A DNA stretch of 12,373 nt from Fimbriimonadales bacterium (GCA_025060055.1 JANXCK010000004.1:1-12373), one strand, 5' to 3'. Counted from the stretch's first letter, positions 1-6,721 are shown. Translations and numbers: made by a program. Notes: a model not told the origin generated them from the letters alone.

Positions 1-479
1 ACGAGCTTTTCAAACACCAGTTGCGAGACCGACTGCGCGTTCACCGACTTGTCGCCCAGCGAGCGCGCGGCGTTCAGAATTGCGTCCACTTCGGGCTGAA
101 CCTTGATGTAGAACTCGGCTTTCACATCCACGCGCAGGTTATCGCGGGTAATCAGCGCGTCGGGTCCCTTGCGCTCCACTTCGAGCTTCATGGTTTCCAG
201 CGACACGGGCACGAGCGTGTGCAGGTACGGGAACACCAGTGCGCCGCTGTCCAGCACGACTCGTCGTCCCCCAAAGCCCGTGCGCACATATGCCATGTTC
301 GCCGACGGGCGCACATAGAACTTGGAGATCATCAGAAAGGTGAACCCGACGACCAGCAGCACAGCGCCGACGGCGGCGGAGACAATTTGCTGGATGGCGC
401 CCCAGCCTGGCAGGAATGCGCCACCGAACCCCGCCAGCAGCATCAGCATCAAGCCAATCAGAATGAACCAGGTGTGCAT
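1..479 (-). CDS. yqiK: YqiK-like flotillin / SPFH-domain membrane protein (partial, C-terminus outside window)
   Basis: Only the first ~159 residues are present; the gene runs off the left edge. Two hydrophobic segments (about residues 3-23 and 32-53) are followed by the start of an SPFH (band 7) domain. The stretch from residue ~63 (AYVRTGFGGRRVV), then LEVERKGPDALITRDNLRVD at ~99-118 and VKAEFYIKVQP after it, closely resembles what I recall of E. coli YqiK. Flotillins are membrane-associated scaffolds that assemble into oligomeric microdomains and affect membrane organisation and envelope stress. The start at 479 is fixed by a strong AAGGAGG Shine-Dalgarno (487-493) that overlaps the TAA stop of the upstream gene, so translation is probably coupled to it. 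Pairing with a YqiJ-type OB-fold membrane protein is the standard genomic context of this family. The family call is firm; the physiological role is not established from sequence. Confidence 0.93.
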   Translation of the reverse strand, partial: MHTWFILIGLMLMLLAGFGGAFLPGWGAIQQIVSAAVGAVLLVVGFTFLMISKFYVRPSANMAYVRTGFGGRRVVLDSGALVFPYLHTLVPVSLETMKLEVERKGPDALITRDNLRVDVKAEFYIKVQPEVDAILNAARSLGDKSVNAQSVSQLVFEKL

Positions 480-486
480 CGTTGTA

Positions 487-493
487 CCTCCTT
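487..493 (-). promoter_or_regulatory. Shine-Dalgarno of yqiK overlapping the yqiJ stop codon
   Basis: On the minus strand the string TAAGGAGGTACAACGATG contains the yqiJ TAA stop (494-492), the AAGGAGG ribosome binding site and the yqiK ATG (479-477). Stop and binding site share bases, so a ribosome ending yqiJ lies on the yqiK initiation region. This supports a two-gene operon with coupled translation. Confidence 0.85.
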
Positions 494-1325
494 AGTGTCC
501 CCCGATGTGTTGGGTTTGTTGGGCTGAGGAGTGTACCGCAGCCTGTTCGTCAGGCAGTTCCAGCGGGTTGCGCTCCACCCAGTAGAGGTGGGCGTGTTCA
601 TCGTAGCGGGCGACGAGGATGGGCGTATCTGCGGGAATAGTGGGTTCGCCCGGCGCAGCGCGGCACACAATTCGGTGCAGGTTGCCGTAGCGGTCGCGCA
701 CATGGGCGACGCCGCCCTCGTTGGTGATTTCGTACACGGCGCGCCCTGTCGCCCCAACCAACCCGTACTTGTCCACAATCGGCGGGGCTTCCTCGCGCAG
801 GATGCGCCGTATCGTTAGCCCTGCTGTGCGCCCAATCAGCGCCATCGAGACCAGCGCGACCAGCCCCGACAGCGGCACATACAGCGCAGGAACTTTCAGT
901 ATCGGTCCGAAAATCCCGTTGCCAATCAGCCCCACAGCGCCCCAAATCATCATCAGCAGCGGCAACGCCATCGAAATGGGCAGCCCTATGCCAATGCCGA
1001 ACAGGTTCAGGATTTTGAGCCAGAGCGGTTTTTCGGCGTCGGCATCGTGGTCGTGACTGTGAGGCATTTTCGCAGGCGCATGGTCGCTGTGGTCGGCGTC
1101 GGCGTGGTCAGCCTGTGCGTCGTGATGCAGCGCATCGGCATGTTCCGCGTGCGCGTGATCGGCGTGCCCGTGATCGGCGTGGGCGTGGTCGGCGTGTCCG
1201 TCCCCGTGGTCGCTGCTTAGGTCAATCAGTCCCGACAGCGCCAGTCCGAGCAGCAGTAGTCCCCCCACTGCCAGCGGCAGGGCGAAGATGAAGTTCCACC
1301 ACTCCAGAAGCGTCGTCAGCGACAT
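492..1325 (-). CDS. yqiJ: YqiJ-like (NfeD/DUF1449-type) OB-fold membrane protein with His-rich loop
   Basis: This 277-residue protein has one hydrophobic helix near residues 12-34, two more near 104-138 and 146-165, and a soluble C-terminal domain from ~187 to 252. The soluble part (GLVGATGRAVYEITNEGG, later HVRDRYGNLHRIV and DTPILVARYD) has the short beta-strand pattern of the NfeD/YqiJ OB fold. Such proteins are encoded next to flotillins and are thought to act with them in the membrane. The adjacent gene is a YqiK-type flotillin, which agrees. The unusual part is a loop between helices 1 and 2: residues 40-93 contain 17 histidines alternating with Asp and Ala (DHAHADHGHADH and similar), a plausible divalent-metal-binding segment. 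The start is ATG at 1325, with a perfect TATAAT 16 nt upstream. The family is likely; metal binding is inferred from composition only. Confidence 0.88.
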   Translation of the reverse strand: MSLTTLLEWWNFIFALPLAVGGLLLLGLALSGLIDLSSDHGDGHADHAHADHGHADHAHAEHADALHHDAQADHADADHSDHAPAKMPHSHDHDADAEKPLWLKILNLFGIGIGLPISMALPLLMMIWGAVGLIGNGIFGPILKVPALYVPLSGLVALVSMALIGRTAGLTIRRILREEAPPIVDKYGLVGATGRAVYEITNEGGVAHVRDRYGNLHRIVCRAAPGEPTIPADTPILVARYDEHAHLYWVERNPLELPDEQAAVHSSAQQTQHIGGH

Positions 1326-1341
1326 CCCCGTCTCCCACTCA

Positions 1342-1371
1342 ATTATACTGCATGGAGCGGTTAAGTTGCAG
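1342..1371 (-). promoter_or_regulatory. Putative sigma70-type promoter for yqiJ-yqiK
   Basis: A perfect TATAAT lies on the minus strand at 1347-1342, 16 nt before the yqiJ ATG. A weak -35 candidate, CTGCAA (1371-1366), is 18 nt further upstream. Transcription would start near 1334, leaving a leader of only about 9 nt. The -10 is convincing; the -35 matches consensus at three of six positions. Confidence 0.6.
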
Positions 1372-1395
1372 CAGAGATCTCAGGGACCGCTCAAG

Positions 1396-1592
1396 AAGTC
1401 CCAGTGTGTCGCGTCGGCGTTGCGCCAACGCGCATAGCTTGAGCATCCCGCCTAAGCACACAGTGGCTCGGACAGTCTTTTCCAAGCAAGGGCGCGAGCA
1501 GTCTTGTCCAAGCAAGGGCACGGACACGACGGTCTGTGCAGCGCTGCACGGGCTGGAAGCCCCCGCCACACAGGGGCGTTAGCGAGACGCCG
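1396..1592. repeat. Degenerate palindrome array A
   Basis: The segment 1396-1433 aligns with 8181-8219, at roughly four of five positions with one gap, so it is a diverged copy of the leading module of the array before lepA. Further degenerate palindromes follow: 1465-1487 (GCTCGGA ... TTCCAAGC), 1518-1539 (GCACGGACA ... GTCTGTGC), 1550-1562 (GGGCT-GGA-AGCCC) and 1575-1591 (GGCGT ... ACGCC). The arms are the same types as in the better preserved arrays around lepA but carry mismatches, so this array looks older or decaying. Confidence 0.65.
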
Positions 1593-1696
1593 ATGCAACC
1601 ACAGCCTGCCTGCATTCCTAAACAGTCTCCCAAAGCGTGTACTGCAAGTCGCTTTTGAAGTTTTCTTGACTTGTGAGCCTGTAGCGCCTCGCCCCC

Positions 1697-1864
1697 GCGA
1701 CTAATACCGATCGCCGTTTCAGACGCCGTACCGCTCTCACCCTCTTGCCCCCTCTCCCACCGCGTGGGAAGGGGGGGAACTTAGCTCCCCTCTCGCGCGT
1801 CGCGGGAGAGGGGCTGGGGGTGAGGGCATTGTGGTACTTGAAACGGTGATTGGTATCAAGTCGC
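1697..1864. repeat. MITE-like element E1 with ~22-bp imperfect inverted ends
   Basis: The left end at 1702-1722 (TAATACCGATCGCCGTTTCA) and the right end at 1837-1858 (bottom strand TGATACCAATCACCGTTTCA) are imperfect inverted copies. The pairing extends outward through GCGACT (1697-1702) and AGTCGC (1859-1864). The core is another long imperfect hairpin of CCCTCTCCC- and GGGAGAGGGG-type arms (about 1737-1826). An 8-bp direct repeat TCGCCCCC flanks the element at 1689-1696 and 1861-1868 and could be a target-site duplication, although it overlaps the outer inverted arm. Ends of the same sequence bound the element at 10235-10357. There is no coding capacity; any mobilising enzyme would be elsewhere. 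Confidence 0.65.
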
Positions 1865-1877
1865 CCCCATACAAACA

Positions 1878-1899
1878 AAACCCCGCCGACGCGGGGTTT
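1878..1899 (-). terminator. Intrinsic-terminator-like hairpin, best on minus strand
   Basis: A perfect 9-bp stem, AAACCCCGC / GCGGGGTTT, closes a 4-nt loop. On the minus strand it is followed by TGTTTGTATGG, so the run GGGGTTTTGTTTGT resembles the tail of an intrinsic terminator. On the plus strand the tail is TTTCTCACACC, which is weaker. It would stop transcription heading toward yqiJ, yet no minus-strand gene is visible between it and ppdK. Confidence 0.55.
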
Positions 1900-1971
1900 C
1901 TCACACCAATCGCGGTCTTATGTAGCGGAATATCCGATACGGCTGAAGCTGTTCCTTGTCAGACCAAGCCC

Positions 1972-2034
1972 GCCTGCGCAGGCTAAAGAGCCGACGGCGG
2001 TCGGTTTCGTCTGCAGAGCAACGGCTTGAGCCGT
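1972..2034. repeat. Cluster of short perfect palindromes
   Basis: GCCTGCGCAGGC (1972-1983) is a perfect 12-bp palindrome. CCGAC-GGCG-GTCGG (1991-2004) and ACGGCT-TG-AGCCGT (2021-2034) form perfect small hairpins. Related arms recur at 2201-2218 (GCCCTGC-GCAG-GCAGGGC) and 2234-2247 (GCGAGT-TC-ACTCGC). No protein-coding signal runs through them. Confidence 0.55.
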
Positions 2035-2083
2035 GCAGGGCGAGGCGTCATCTGAAGCCCCGATGAGCATGTGCCCCCAGTTT

Positions 2084-2181
2084 GAAATCGTCCCCTTTCT
2101 GCAGGGCGGGTTGGGAACCAGCCCCTACCCAAAACGCCCTGTAGGGGCGCGTCCCCGACGCGCTCAAAACGAGACGATTTC
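2084..2181. repeat. Element E2 with short inverted ends and internal hairpins
   Basis: The 9-bp ends GAAATCGTC (2084-2092) and GACGATTTC (2173-2181) are perfect inverted repeats. Inside lie CAGGGCG (2102-2108) paired with CGCCCTG (2135-2141), and a GCGCGTC ... GACGCGC hairpin (2147-2163). The ends differ from those of E1. It could be a small non-autonomous element or a structured intergenic repeat. Confidence 0.45.
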
Positions 2182-2292
2182 ACCTGTGAGGCACTTATTA
2201 GCCCTGCGCAGGCAGGGCTTCGTTTGTATGCGAGCGAGTTCACTCGCAAAGGATTCTTGAGGTGTTACCTCCCCACACGCTTTGAGCGGTTA

Positions 2293-2354
2293 GTCAGGAA
2301 CATGTATCGAAGCCATCCCCTGACATGCCATAATACACGGGGCTGAGCCAGCCC
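2293..2354 (+). promoter_or_regulatory. ppdK upstream region: hairpins and possible -10
   Basis: Two small hairpins precede ppdK: GTCAGG (2293-2298) with CCTGAC (2319-2324), and GGGCTG-AGC-CAGCCC (2340-2354). A CATAAT (2329-2334) between them could be a -10 element; TCGAAG (2307-2312), 16 nt upstream, is a poor -35. Start from this box would give a leader of about 80 nt, starting near or inside the second hairpin. The promoter call is weak. Confidence 0.3.
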
Positions 2355-2411
2355 TTCGCCCCCAACGGCGCGGGCACGCACCGACGCCGCCGTCATCTAC
2401 ATCATCACAAC

Positions 2412-2417
2412 AGGAGG
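2412..2417 (+). promoter_or_regulatory. Shine-Dalgarno of ppdK
   Basis: A perfect AGGAGG lies 5 nt before the ATG at 2423 and fixes that start. It contrasts with the start sites in this window that have a -10 box instead of a ribosome binding site. Confidence 0.85.
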
Positions 2418-2422
2418 CGATT

Positions 2423-5095
2423 ATGAAGCGAGTGTACCTTTTTGAGGAAGGCAACGCAGACATGCGCGACTTACTTGGCGGCAAGGGGGCGAACCTCGCC
2501 GAGATGACTAATATCGGACTGCCCGTGCCGCCCGGATTCACAATCACTACCGATGTGTGCCGCGGTTACCTAAAACGCATGCGCCTGCCTGACGGCTTGA
2601 TGCAGGAAGTGCGCGAAAAGATGCAGGTTGTGGAGGGGCGTGTGGGCAAAAAGTTCGGCGACCCAAGCAACCCGCTGCTGGTCTCCGTGCGCTCTGGGGC
2701 GAAGTTCTCGATGCCTGGGATGATGGACACGATTTTGAATCTCGGCTTGAACGACGCCACTGCCGAAGGGATGATAAGGCTCACCCGCAACCCCCGCTTC
2801 GTGTACGACGCCTATCGCCGCTTTATCATGATGTTCAGTGATGTGGTGATGGACATCCCCAAGCGCCTGTTCGAGGAGCGGTTCGACGCGCTCAAGCACC
2901 GTCTGGGCGTGAAACAGGATACCGAAGTGCCCGCCGACGCGCTGAAAGAGCTGGTGTGCGAGTTCAAGCAGCTCGTGCGCGAGTACGGCAAAGAGTTCCC
3001 CGAAGCCCCCTACCAGCAGCTGGAGATGGCGATTGAGGCGGTGTTCCGCTCGTGGAACAACGAGCGCGCCGTGATTTACCGCGAGCGCGAGAAAATCGCG
3101 CACGATTTGGGCACGGCGTGCAATGTGCAGGCGATGGTGTTCGGCAACATGGGCGACGATTCGGGCACAGGCGTGGCATTCACGCGCAACCCCGCCACAG
3201 GCGCACGCGAACTGTACGGCGAGTTCTTGCCGAACGCGCAGGGCGAAGATGTCGTGGCGGGCGTGCGCACCCCGCTGCCCTTGAGCGCGCTGCACGAACG
3301 CATGCCCGAAGTGTACCAGCAGTTCCTCGAAATCGCCGAGCGACTGGAGCGACACTACCGTGACATGATGGATCTGGAGTTTACGGTGGAGCGCGGGCGA
3401 CTGTGGATGCTGCAGTGTCGCGTGGGCAAGCGCACGGGACGCGCCGCCGTGAAAATCGCCGTGGACATGGCACAGGAAGGGCTGATTGGACGCGACGAAG
3501 CCATCCTGCGCGTGCAGCCCAGCCACTTAGATCAGTTGCTACATCCACATCTGGACGAGCGCGCGCTCGCCACAGGCGAGTATCCCCTGCTGGCGCAAGG
3601 ACTCGGCGCATCGCCCGGCGCCGCCAGCGGACGCGCTGTGTTCGACTCCAAACGCGCGATGGAGCTGGGCAGACGCGAGCCTGTGATTTTGGTGCGCCCC
3701 GAAACGAACCCCGACGATGTAGGCGGGATGCTGGCGTCGAAGGGCATTCTGACGGCGAGGGGGGGATACACGAGCCACGCAGCCGTCGTCGCCCGCGGTT
3801 TCGGCATTCCGTGCGTGGCGGGCTGCGAGGCAATTAGCGTGGACGAATACGAGAACCTGTTCACTGTCGAGGTCAATGGTGCGACGCTCACCGTGCATGA
3901 AGGTGATTACATCAGCATCGACGGCAGCACGGGCAAGGTGTACAAAGGCGCCGTGCCCACAGTGGAGCCAGAACTCAGTCCCGAGCTGCACATGCTGCTC
4001 AAGTGGGCAGACGGGTTCCGTCGCCTGCGTATACGCGCTAACGCCGACAACCCGCACGACGCCGCCAAAGCCCTCGAGTTCGGCGCGCAAGGAATCGGCT
4101 TAGCCCGCACCGAGCATATGTTCTTCGGTGAGCAACGCCTGCCCATCATGCAGGAGATGATCCTCGCCAAGACCGAGAAAGAGCGGCGCGACGCGCTGAG
4201 CCGCCTGCTGCCCTTCCAGCGTCAGGACTTTTTTGAGATTTTCGAGGTGATGCGCGGGCTGCCCGTGACGATTCGCCTGATTGACCCGCCCTTGCACGAG
4301 TTCCTGCCACGCTATGAAGACCTGATTCGCGAGGTGGCGCAACTGGAGATTACCACGCCCGACTCGACAGAGCTGGCGGAGAAGCGACGGCTGCTGCAGC
4401 GCGTGGAGGAGCTGCACGAGGCAAACCCCATGCTCGGCTTGCGCGGTGTGCGCCTGTCGCTGCTGTACCCTGAAATCGTGGAGATGCAAGTCACGGCGAT
4501 TCTGGAGGCAGCCGCAGAAGCCCAGCGACGCGGCTACGACCCCCACGTGGAGATTATGATTCCGCTGGTGGGGCATGTGAACGAACTCAAGCTCGCTCGT
4601 GAGTATTTGGAGCGCGTCGCTAAAGAGGTGATGGAGCGCGAGGGCGTGCGCGTGGACTACAAGTTCGGCACGATGATCGAAATCCCGCGCGCGGCGCTGA
4701 CCGCCGACGAAATCGCACAGTACGCGCAGTTCTTCTCGTTCGGCACGAACGACCTCACGCAGACCACCTTCGGCTATAGCCGCGACGATGCGGAGGGCAA
4801 GTTCCTCGCGTATTATGTGGAGCATAAAATCCTGCCTGAGAACCCGTTCGTCACGCTGGATCGCGACGGCGTGGGCAAATTGATACGGATGGCGTTCGAC
4901 TTAGGCAGGGCGGTACGCCCCGATTTGAAGGTGGGCATCTGCGGCGAGCATGGTGGCGACCCCGACTCGATCGCCTTTTGCCACGAGATCGGGCTGGACT
5001 ATGTGAGCTGCTCGCCGTTCCGCGTGCCGATTGCGCGTTTGGCAGCAGCGCAAGCAGCGCTGCGCAAGCGCGTGCAGATTGCTGTCGACAAGTGA
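2423..5095 (+). CDS. ppdK: Pyruvate, phosphate dikinase
   Basis: This cytoplasmic enzyme catalyses ATP + phosphate + pyruvate to AMP + PPi + phosphoenolpyruvate, reversibly, at the pyruvate/PEP node. At 890 residues it is full length for the family. The N-terminal nucleotide-binding region shows GGKGANLAEM near residue 19, SVRSGAKFSMPGMMDTILNL near 88, and the ATP-grasp stretch FGNMGDDSGTGVAFTRNPATG from ~240. The swivelling phosphohistidine domain has GGYTSHAAVVARG with catalytic His452; Tyr replaces the more usual Met or Ala before TSH. The C-terminal PEP/pyruvate barrel has ARTEHMFF, MIEIPRAAL with Glu near 753, SFGTNDLTQ, and CGEHGGDP with catalytic Cys840. No key residue is missing. It starts the plus-strand run; the next gene begins 19 nt after its stop. 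PPDK may serve gluconeogenesis or PPi-dependent glycolysis; sequence alone does not decide direction. Confidence 0.98.
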   Translation: MKRVYLFEEGNADMRDLLGGKGANLAEMTNIGLPVPPGFTITTDVCRGYLKRMRLPDGLMQEVREKMQVVEGRVGKKFGDPSNPLLVSVRSGAKFSMPGMMDTILNLGLNDATAEGMIRLTRNPRFVYDAYRRFIMMFSDVVMDIPKRLFEERFDALKHRLGVKQDTEVPADALKELVCEFKQLVREYGKEFPEAPYQQLEMAIEAVFRSWNNERAVIYREREKIAHDLGTACNVQAMVFGNMGDDSGTGVAFTRNPATGARELYGEFLPNAQGEDVVAGVRTPLPLSALHERMPEVYQQFLEIAERLERHYRDMMDLEFTVERGRLWMLQCRVGKRTGRAAVKIAVDMAQEGLIGRDEAILRVQPSHLDQLLHPHLDERALATGEYPLLAQGLGASPGAASGRAVFDSKRAMELGRREPVILVRPETNPDDVGGMLASKGILTARGGYTSHAAVVARGFGIPCVAGCEAISVDEYENLFTVEVNGATLTVHEGDYISIDGSTGKVYKGAVPTVEPELSPELHMLLKWADGFRRLRIRANADNPHDAAKALEFGAQGIGLARTEHMFFGEQRLPIMQEMILAKTEKERRDALSRLLPFQRQDFFEIFEVMRGLPVTIRLIDPPLHEFLPRYEDLIREVAQLEITTPDSTELAEKRRLLQRVEELHEANPMLGLRGVRLSLLYPEIVEMQVTAILEAAAEAQRRGYDPHVEIMIPLVGHVNELKLAREYLERVAKEVMEREGVRVDYKFGTMIEIPRAALTADEIAQYAQFFSFGTNDLTQTTFGYSRDDAEGKFLAYYVEHKILPENPFVTLDRDGVGKLIRMAFDLGRAVRPDLKVGICGEHGGDPDSIAFCHEIGLDYVSCSPFRVPIARLAAAQAALRKRVQIAVDK

Positions 5096-5096
5096 A

Positions 5097-5106
5097 GGTA
5101 TACTCC
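5097..5106 (+). promoter_or_regulatory. Promoter-like -10 box directly before the ADH gene
   Basis: GGTATACTCC sits between the ppdK stop (5093-5095) and the ADH start, with TATACT at 5099-5104 ending 10 nt before the ATG. No good -35 is seen. The identical 10-mer precedes the SDR gene at 11269-11260 on the other strand at nearly the same distance from its ATG. Since no Shine-Dalgarno is visible, a leaderless transcript is plausible. Confidence 0.5.
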
Positions 5107-5114
5107 CCCACTGC

Positions 5115-6149
5115 ATGAAAGCCGTTGTGCAGTACGCGCTGGAGCCGTGCAGCGTGGAGCTGCGCGAGATTGCCGAGCCGACACCCCGTGCGGGTGAGGT
5201 GATTGTGCGCGTGCGCGCAGTCGGCGTGTGCGGCTCCGACCTGCACCAGTATCACGGCACTCAGTCGTGGCGGGTGAATACGCCCGTTGTGCTGGGGCAC
5301 GAGTTTGCGGGCGTCATCGAGGCGGCGGGCGAGGGTGTGCAAGGCTGGCAAGTGGGCGATCGAGTGGCGTGTGAAACCGCAGCGGTGATTTGCGAGAGCT
5401 GCGCCTACTGCCGCACAGGGCGATACCACCTGTGCCCGCATCGACTCGGCTTCGGCTACGGCGTCAACGGCGGGATGACCCGCTATGTGCGCGTGCCCGC
5501 CCGAGCCTTGCACCGCCTGCCCACGAACCTCAGCTTCGAAGACGCCGCGATGACCGAGCCTTGCTGCGTTGCTGCGCACGCCGTGATCGAATGCTCGCAT
5601 CTTAAACCTGGCGACCTCGTTGTGGTGTTCGGCAGCGGACCGATTGGGCTGCTCTGCCTGCAGATGGCGAAGCTGTTCAGCCCGCGCAAGGCGATTCTGG
5701 TGGGACTGCGCACCGATGGCGAACGCCTGCGCATTGCAGAGGCGGTCGGGGCAGACCAGATTCTGTGCGCCGACACCGACGATGTTGAGGGGATTGTGCG
5801 GCGCGAAGGCGACGGACTGGGCGCAGACTTGGTGATCGACGCTGTAGGCAGCTCAGCCGTGCTGGAGCCGTGCCTGCGAGTGGCGCGCCCCGACGGGCAA
5901 ATCACCAAAGTCGGCTGGGGTCCCGAACCGCTGGGGTTTAGTTTAGACCCGCTGGTGGGCAAGAACCTTCGGCTGCAGGGGAGCTTCAGCCACAGCTGGG
6001 CGACTTGGGAGCGCGTGCTGACACTGATGAGCGCGGGCAAGCTGTGCCTCGCGCCGATGCGGCGCACCTTCCCCTTAGAGGAATGGCGCACAGCATTTCA
6101 CGCGATGGAGCAGCGCGCGACAGCAAAAAGCATGCTGATTCCTGACTGA
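5115..6149 (+). CDS. Zinc-dependent alcohol dehydrogenase (medium-chain, sorbitol/threonine dehydrogenase-like)
   Basis: This 344-residue medium-chain dehydrogenase oxidises an unidentified alcohol or polyol with a nicotinamide cofactor. Catalytic zinc ligands are visible as Cys39 (GVCGSD) and His62-Glu63 (GHEF), with Glu148 in TEPCC near the usual third-ligand region. The structural zinc lobe is complete: Cys93, Cys96, Cys99, Cys107. The Rossmann motif GSGPIG is at 173-178. The strand after it reads ILVGLRTDGERL, without the clean Asp typical of NAD-preferring sorbitol dehydrogenases, so cofactor preference is open. The frame stays open upstream to 5031, inside ppdK; I chose 5115 because MKAVVQY is a typical family N-terminus and the longer start would overlap ppdK. 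Its TGA overlaps the next ATG by one base. The family is certain; the substrate is unknown. Confidence 0.93.
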   Translation: MKAVVQYALEPCSVELREIAEPTPRAGEVIVRVRAVGVCGSDLHQYHGTQSWRVNTPVVLGHEFAGVIEAAGEGVQGWQVGDRVACETAAVICESCAYCRTGRYHLCPHRLGFGYGVNGGMTRYVRVPARALHRLPTNLSFEDAAMTEPCCVAAHAVIECSHLKPGDLVVVFGSGPIGLLCLQMAKLFSPRKAILVGLRTDGERLRIAEAVGADQILCADTDDVEGIVRREGDGLGADLVIDAVGSSAVLEPCLRVARPDGQITKVGWGPEPLGFSLDPLVGKNLRLQGSFSHSWATWERVLTLMSAGKLCLAPMRRTFPLEEWRTAFHAMEQRATAKSMLIPD

Positions 6150-6721
6150 TGGCACGCAAGATACACTACGACTACGAGCGCGTGCAACCGCACTGGCTGA
6201 CGCGCTTGATTCTGCAGGGCAGCTGGGGGCGCACGCTGCGCTGGTTGTTGCTTGTGGTGCTGGCAGCAGTGGCGCAGGGCGTGTGGGCGCCAAGCCTGCG
6301 CATCGGGATCGCACTGCCCGACTTCCCCCTCCTCGTGCTGGCATGCCTTGCCCTGACAACGAACCCCAATACCGCTGCATGGGCAGGATTTCTGACGGGG
6401 CTGCTCCACGCCAGCATGCTCAATCAGACCGTCGGTAGCCTGATTGTCAGTCGCACGCTTGCTGCGACTGCCGTCGCCTACCTGCCGATGGTGCTTGCGA
6501 AGCGACACGGGTTGAGCATCGTGCCCGCTGTGGTGCTGCTGACACTGTTGGCGCAGGGTATCCTGTATCTCGCAGCGCCACGCGGCGACGCCTTCTGGCA
6601 GGCGACACTGGCGGGTATGGTGTATAATATAGCGTTGGCGATACCTGCCTACTGGCTTGTTCGGCGGATTGTGCCACCTGAGCCAGATGACGATTCGATT
6701 TTGTGGAACTCCCAACGATGA
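6149..6721 (+). CDS. mreD: MreD-like rod-shape-determining membrane protein
   Basis: This 190-residue hydrophobic protein has a basic N-terminus (MARKIHYDYERVQPHW) and about five to six membrane segments: roughly 30-50, 56-70, 76-90, 97-117, 122-143 and 152-174. It ends in an acidic tail (PPEPDDDS). The size, the PDFPLLVLACLAL segment at 57-69, and the Gly-rich AWAGFLTGLLHASM with a later SLIVSRTLAA match the MreD pattern. MreD belongs to the MreBCD elongasome, which guides lateral cell-wall synthesis. MreB and MreC are not nearby, which is unusual. The start ATG overlaps the ADH stop (TGATG), and gdhA follows 33 nt later, so it is probably co-transcribed with metabolic genes. An unrelated small integral membrane protein or an ECF-type substrate-binding subunit is the alternative. 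The family call is moderate. Confidence 0.65.
   Translation: MARKIHYDYERVQPHWLTRLILQGSWGRTLRWLLLVVLAAVAQGVWAPSLRIGIALPDFPLLVLACLALTTNPNTAAWAGFLTGLLHASMLNQTVGSLIVSRTLAATAVAYLPMVLAKRHGLSIVPAVVLLTLLAQGILYLAAPRGDAFWQATLAGMVYNIALAIPAYWLVRRIVPPEPDDDSILWNSQR

Larger units (their letters stand above)
1326..2422. other. Gene-free, repeat-rich intergenic region (~1.1 kb)
   Basis: No reading frame here looks like a protein: the short ORFs on both strands follow palindromes and give low-complexity translations. The region holds the yqiJ promoter, degenerate palindromes (1396-1592), an element with inverted ends (1697-1864), a terminator-like hairpin (1878-1899), perfect short palindromes (1972-1983, 2021-2034, 2201-2218, 2234-2247), a second element with inverted ends (2084-2181), and the ppdK leader. 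I see no tRNA or known riboswitch. The block between 1860 and 2290 is unexplained beyond these repeats. Confidence 0.7.

Noticed and set aside
1697..1864. Insertion sequence
   Set aside because: The element is too short to encode a transposase and shows no coding frame; only a non-autonomous repeat is supportable.
1618..1878. Minus-strand ORF of 86 aa over E1
   Set aside because: It translates the CCCTCTCCC-type hairpin into a SPSPATRERG-like string that I know as a frequent spurious product of this repeat.
1983..2249. Minus-strand ORF of 88 aa upstream of ppdK
   Set aside because: It spans E2 and several palindromes; the translation is Arg/Pro/Ser-rich without a domain and looks like translated repeat DNA.
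1326..2422. tRNA or riboswitch in the long gap
   Set aside because: I found no T-loop GGTTCRA-type motif with matching arms on either strand and no recognisable riboswitch core; the structure seen is explained by repeats.
2570..3526. Long minus-strand ORF (318 aa) inside ppdK
   Set aside because: It is antisense to a strongly conserved enzyme, and its His- and Ala-rich composition is what antisense translation of GC-rich coding DNA yields.
4100..4825. Minus-strand ORF of 241 aa inside ppdK
   Set aside because: Antisense shadow of the PPDK C-terminal barrel, with no ribosome binding site or recognisable domain.
5031..5114. Earlier start for the ADH gene
   Set aside because: It would overlap the ppdK C-terminus and add 28 residues not typical of the family; the ATG at 5115 begins a normal N-terminus.
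6623..6628. TATAAT inside the mreD-like gene as a gdhA promoter
   Set aside because: The hexamer is perfect but has no suitable -35 or extended -10, and it encodes Tyr-Asn in a good reading frame; noted only as a possibility.
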